Assembly: GCA_022844015.1 (NCBI GenBank)
Contig: JALHMO010000075.1
Coordinates: 1-33,289 of the forward strand
Length of the DNA: 33,289 nt
Source of the DNA: Reyranella sp.
Lineage (GTDB): Bacteria; Pseudomonadota; Alphaproteobacteria; Reyranellales; Reyranellaceae
Reading direction: 5' to 3'
This document shows positions 32,719-33,289 of the stretch, piece after piece. Below the pieces are notes generated by a model. It was not told the DNA's origin. It saw nothing but the letters and a program-made list of their open reading frames with translations, and made no database searches. How positions within the stretch are numbered: the stretch's first letter is position 1; every line of letters starts with the position of its first letter. Made by a program: the position numbers and the translations under genes.

Positions 32719-33289
32719 GTGGACGAACGGTCACAAGCTAGCGATGGGCAGGCGCGGCGTAAACCGCCGCTGGAGCCGGGGTTGCACATCGTCGCCACCC
32801 CGATAGGCAACCTGCGCGACATCACGCTGCGTGCCCTCGATGTCCTGCAGGGGGTGGACCTGATCGCCTGCGAGGACACGCGGGTGTTCGCCAAGCTCGC
32901 CAGCCACTACGGGATTGCCGTGCCGACCGTGGCCTACAGCGACGCCACCCAGGACGACGCCGAGCCGCGGCTGCTGCGCGCGCTGGCCGCCGGCAAGCGT
33001 GTCGCCCTGGTCTCGGACGCCGGCATGCCGCTGATCTCCGACCCCGGCTATCGCCTGGTGCGGGCGGCCCTTGCCGGCGGCCATTTCGTGACGGCGGCGC
33101 CCGGGGCATCGGCCCTGCCGATGGCGCTCGCGCTCTCCGGCCTGCCGACCGACCGGTTCTTCTTCGGCGGCTTCCTGCCGGCCCGCGAGGGCGAGCGGCG
33201 CCGGGCCATCGCCGCCGCCGGCAGCGTGCCGGCGACCCTGGTGTTCTTCGAGGCGCCGCACCGGCTGGCCGCCTCGCTGGCCGATCTCG
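32719..33289 (+). CDS. rsmI: 16S rRNA (cytidine1402-2'-O)-methyltransferase RsmI (partial)
   Basis: RsmI methylates the 2'-O of C1402 in 16S rRNA, fine-tuning the P site. The visible 190 codons contain the tetrapyrrole-methylase-like fold. Motifs: LHIVATPIGNLRDITLRAL near residue 22, IACEDTRVFAKL, VALVSDAGMPLISDPGYRLV and the SAM-binding loop AAPGASALPMALALSGLPTDRFFFGGFLP. The start is taken as GTG 32719, the first in-frame start; an internal TTG at 32782 would remove the nonconserved head. The 3' end lies beyond the window. It is divergent from the LppC-like gene, the usual partner. Confidence 0.93.
   Translation, partial: MDERSQASDGQARRKPPLEPGLHIVATPIGNLRDITLRALDVLQGVDLIACEDTRVFAKLASHYGIAVPTVAYSDATQDDAEPRLLRALAAGKRVALVSDAGMPLISDPGYRLVRAALAGGHFVTAAPGASALPMALALSGLPTDRFFFGGFLPAREGERRRAIAAAGSVPATLVFFEAPHRLAASLADL

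Overview
This is a GC-rich chromosomal segment from an alphaproteobacterium. The organism assignment is inferred from gene content and order: dapF-ftsY-yciB, hemC divergent from tsaD followed by gpsA and an EVE-domain gene, and a DUF6489 gene followed by a [2Fe-2S] ferredoxin. High GC, frequent GTG starts and many intergenic palindromic repeats would suit a Rhodospirillales- or Reyranella-like genome, but I cannot fix the genus. Most of the window is densely packed housekeeping DNA.

Layout. 1-6088 holds the 5' part of ffh (minus strand), a CPBP-family membrane protease, a 2-hydroxychromene-2-carboxylate isomerase-like protein, a glycosyltransferase-like protein, dapF, ftsY and yciB/ispZ. The SRP GTPase and its receptor gene are therefore about 4 kb apart. 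6293-12808 is a minus-strand catabolic/uptake cluster: a Rieske ring-hydroxylating oxygenase, a fused two-domain ABC permease, a periplasmic binding protein, an ABC ATPase and an IclR-type regulator. 13112-17338, still on the minus strand, carries hemC, an M48 lipoprotein peptidase, a TusA-like protein, pgk and a NUDIX hydrolase. 17499-21876 is a plus-strand run: tsaD, a 2OG-Fe(II) oxygenase-like protein, gpsA, an EVE-domain protein, an EamA transporter and a small zinc-ribbon protein, several of them joined by 1-4 base start/stop overlaps.

21877-25180 is an accessory restriction-modification island: a PD-(D/E)XK nuclease gene, a DNA cytosine-5 methyltransferase and, convergent to it, a Vsr mismatch endonuclease. 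The nuclease frame is broken by one TAG at 23321-23323. The same frame then stays open for 56 more sense codons and ends exactly in an ATGA overlap with the methyltransferase start, so the gene looks recently interrupted. The cytosine methyltransferase and Vsr appear intact, which would leave the host methylated and able to repair deaminated 5-methylcytosine but possibly unable to restrict.

25227-33289 returns to core-like genes: a creatininase-family amidohydrolase, a DUF255/YyaL thioredoxin-like protein and a diaminopropionate ammonia-lyase (minus strand); DUF6489, ferredoxin and SH3-domain proteins (plus strand); a HAD hydrolase and an LppC-like lipoprotein (minus strand); and the start of rsmI (plus strand), cut by the window edge.

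Intergenic spaces outside the island carry at least four families of palindromic repeats and a six-unit 13-14 bp tandem repeat in the pgk leader. I saw none of these in the island. No rRNA, tRNA, CRISPR array or intact insertion sequence was recognised.
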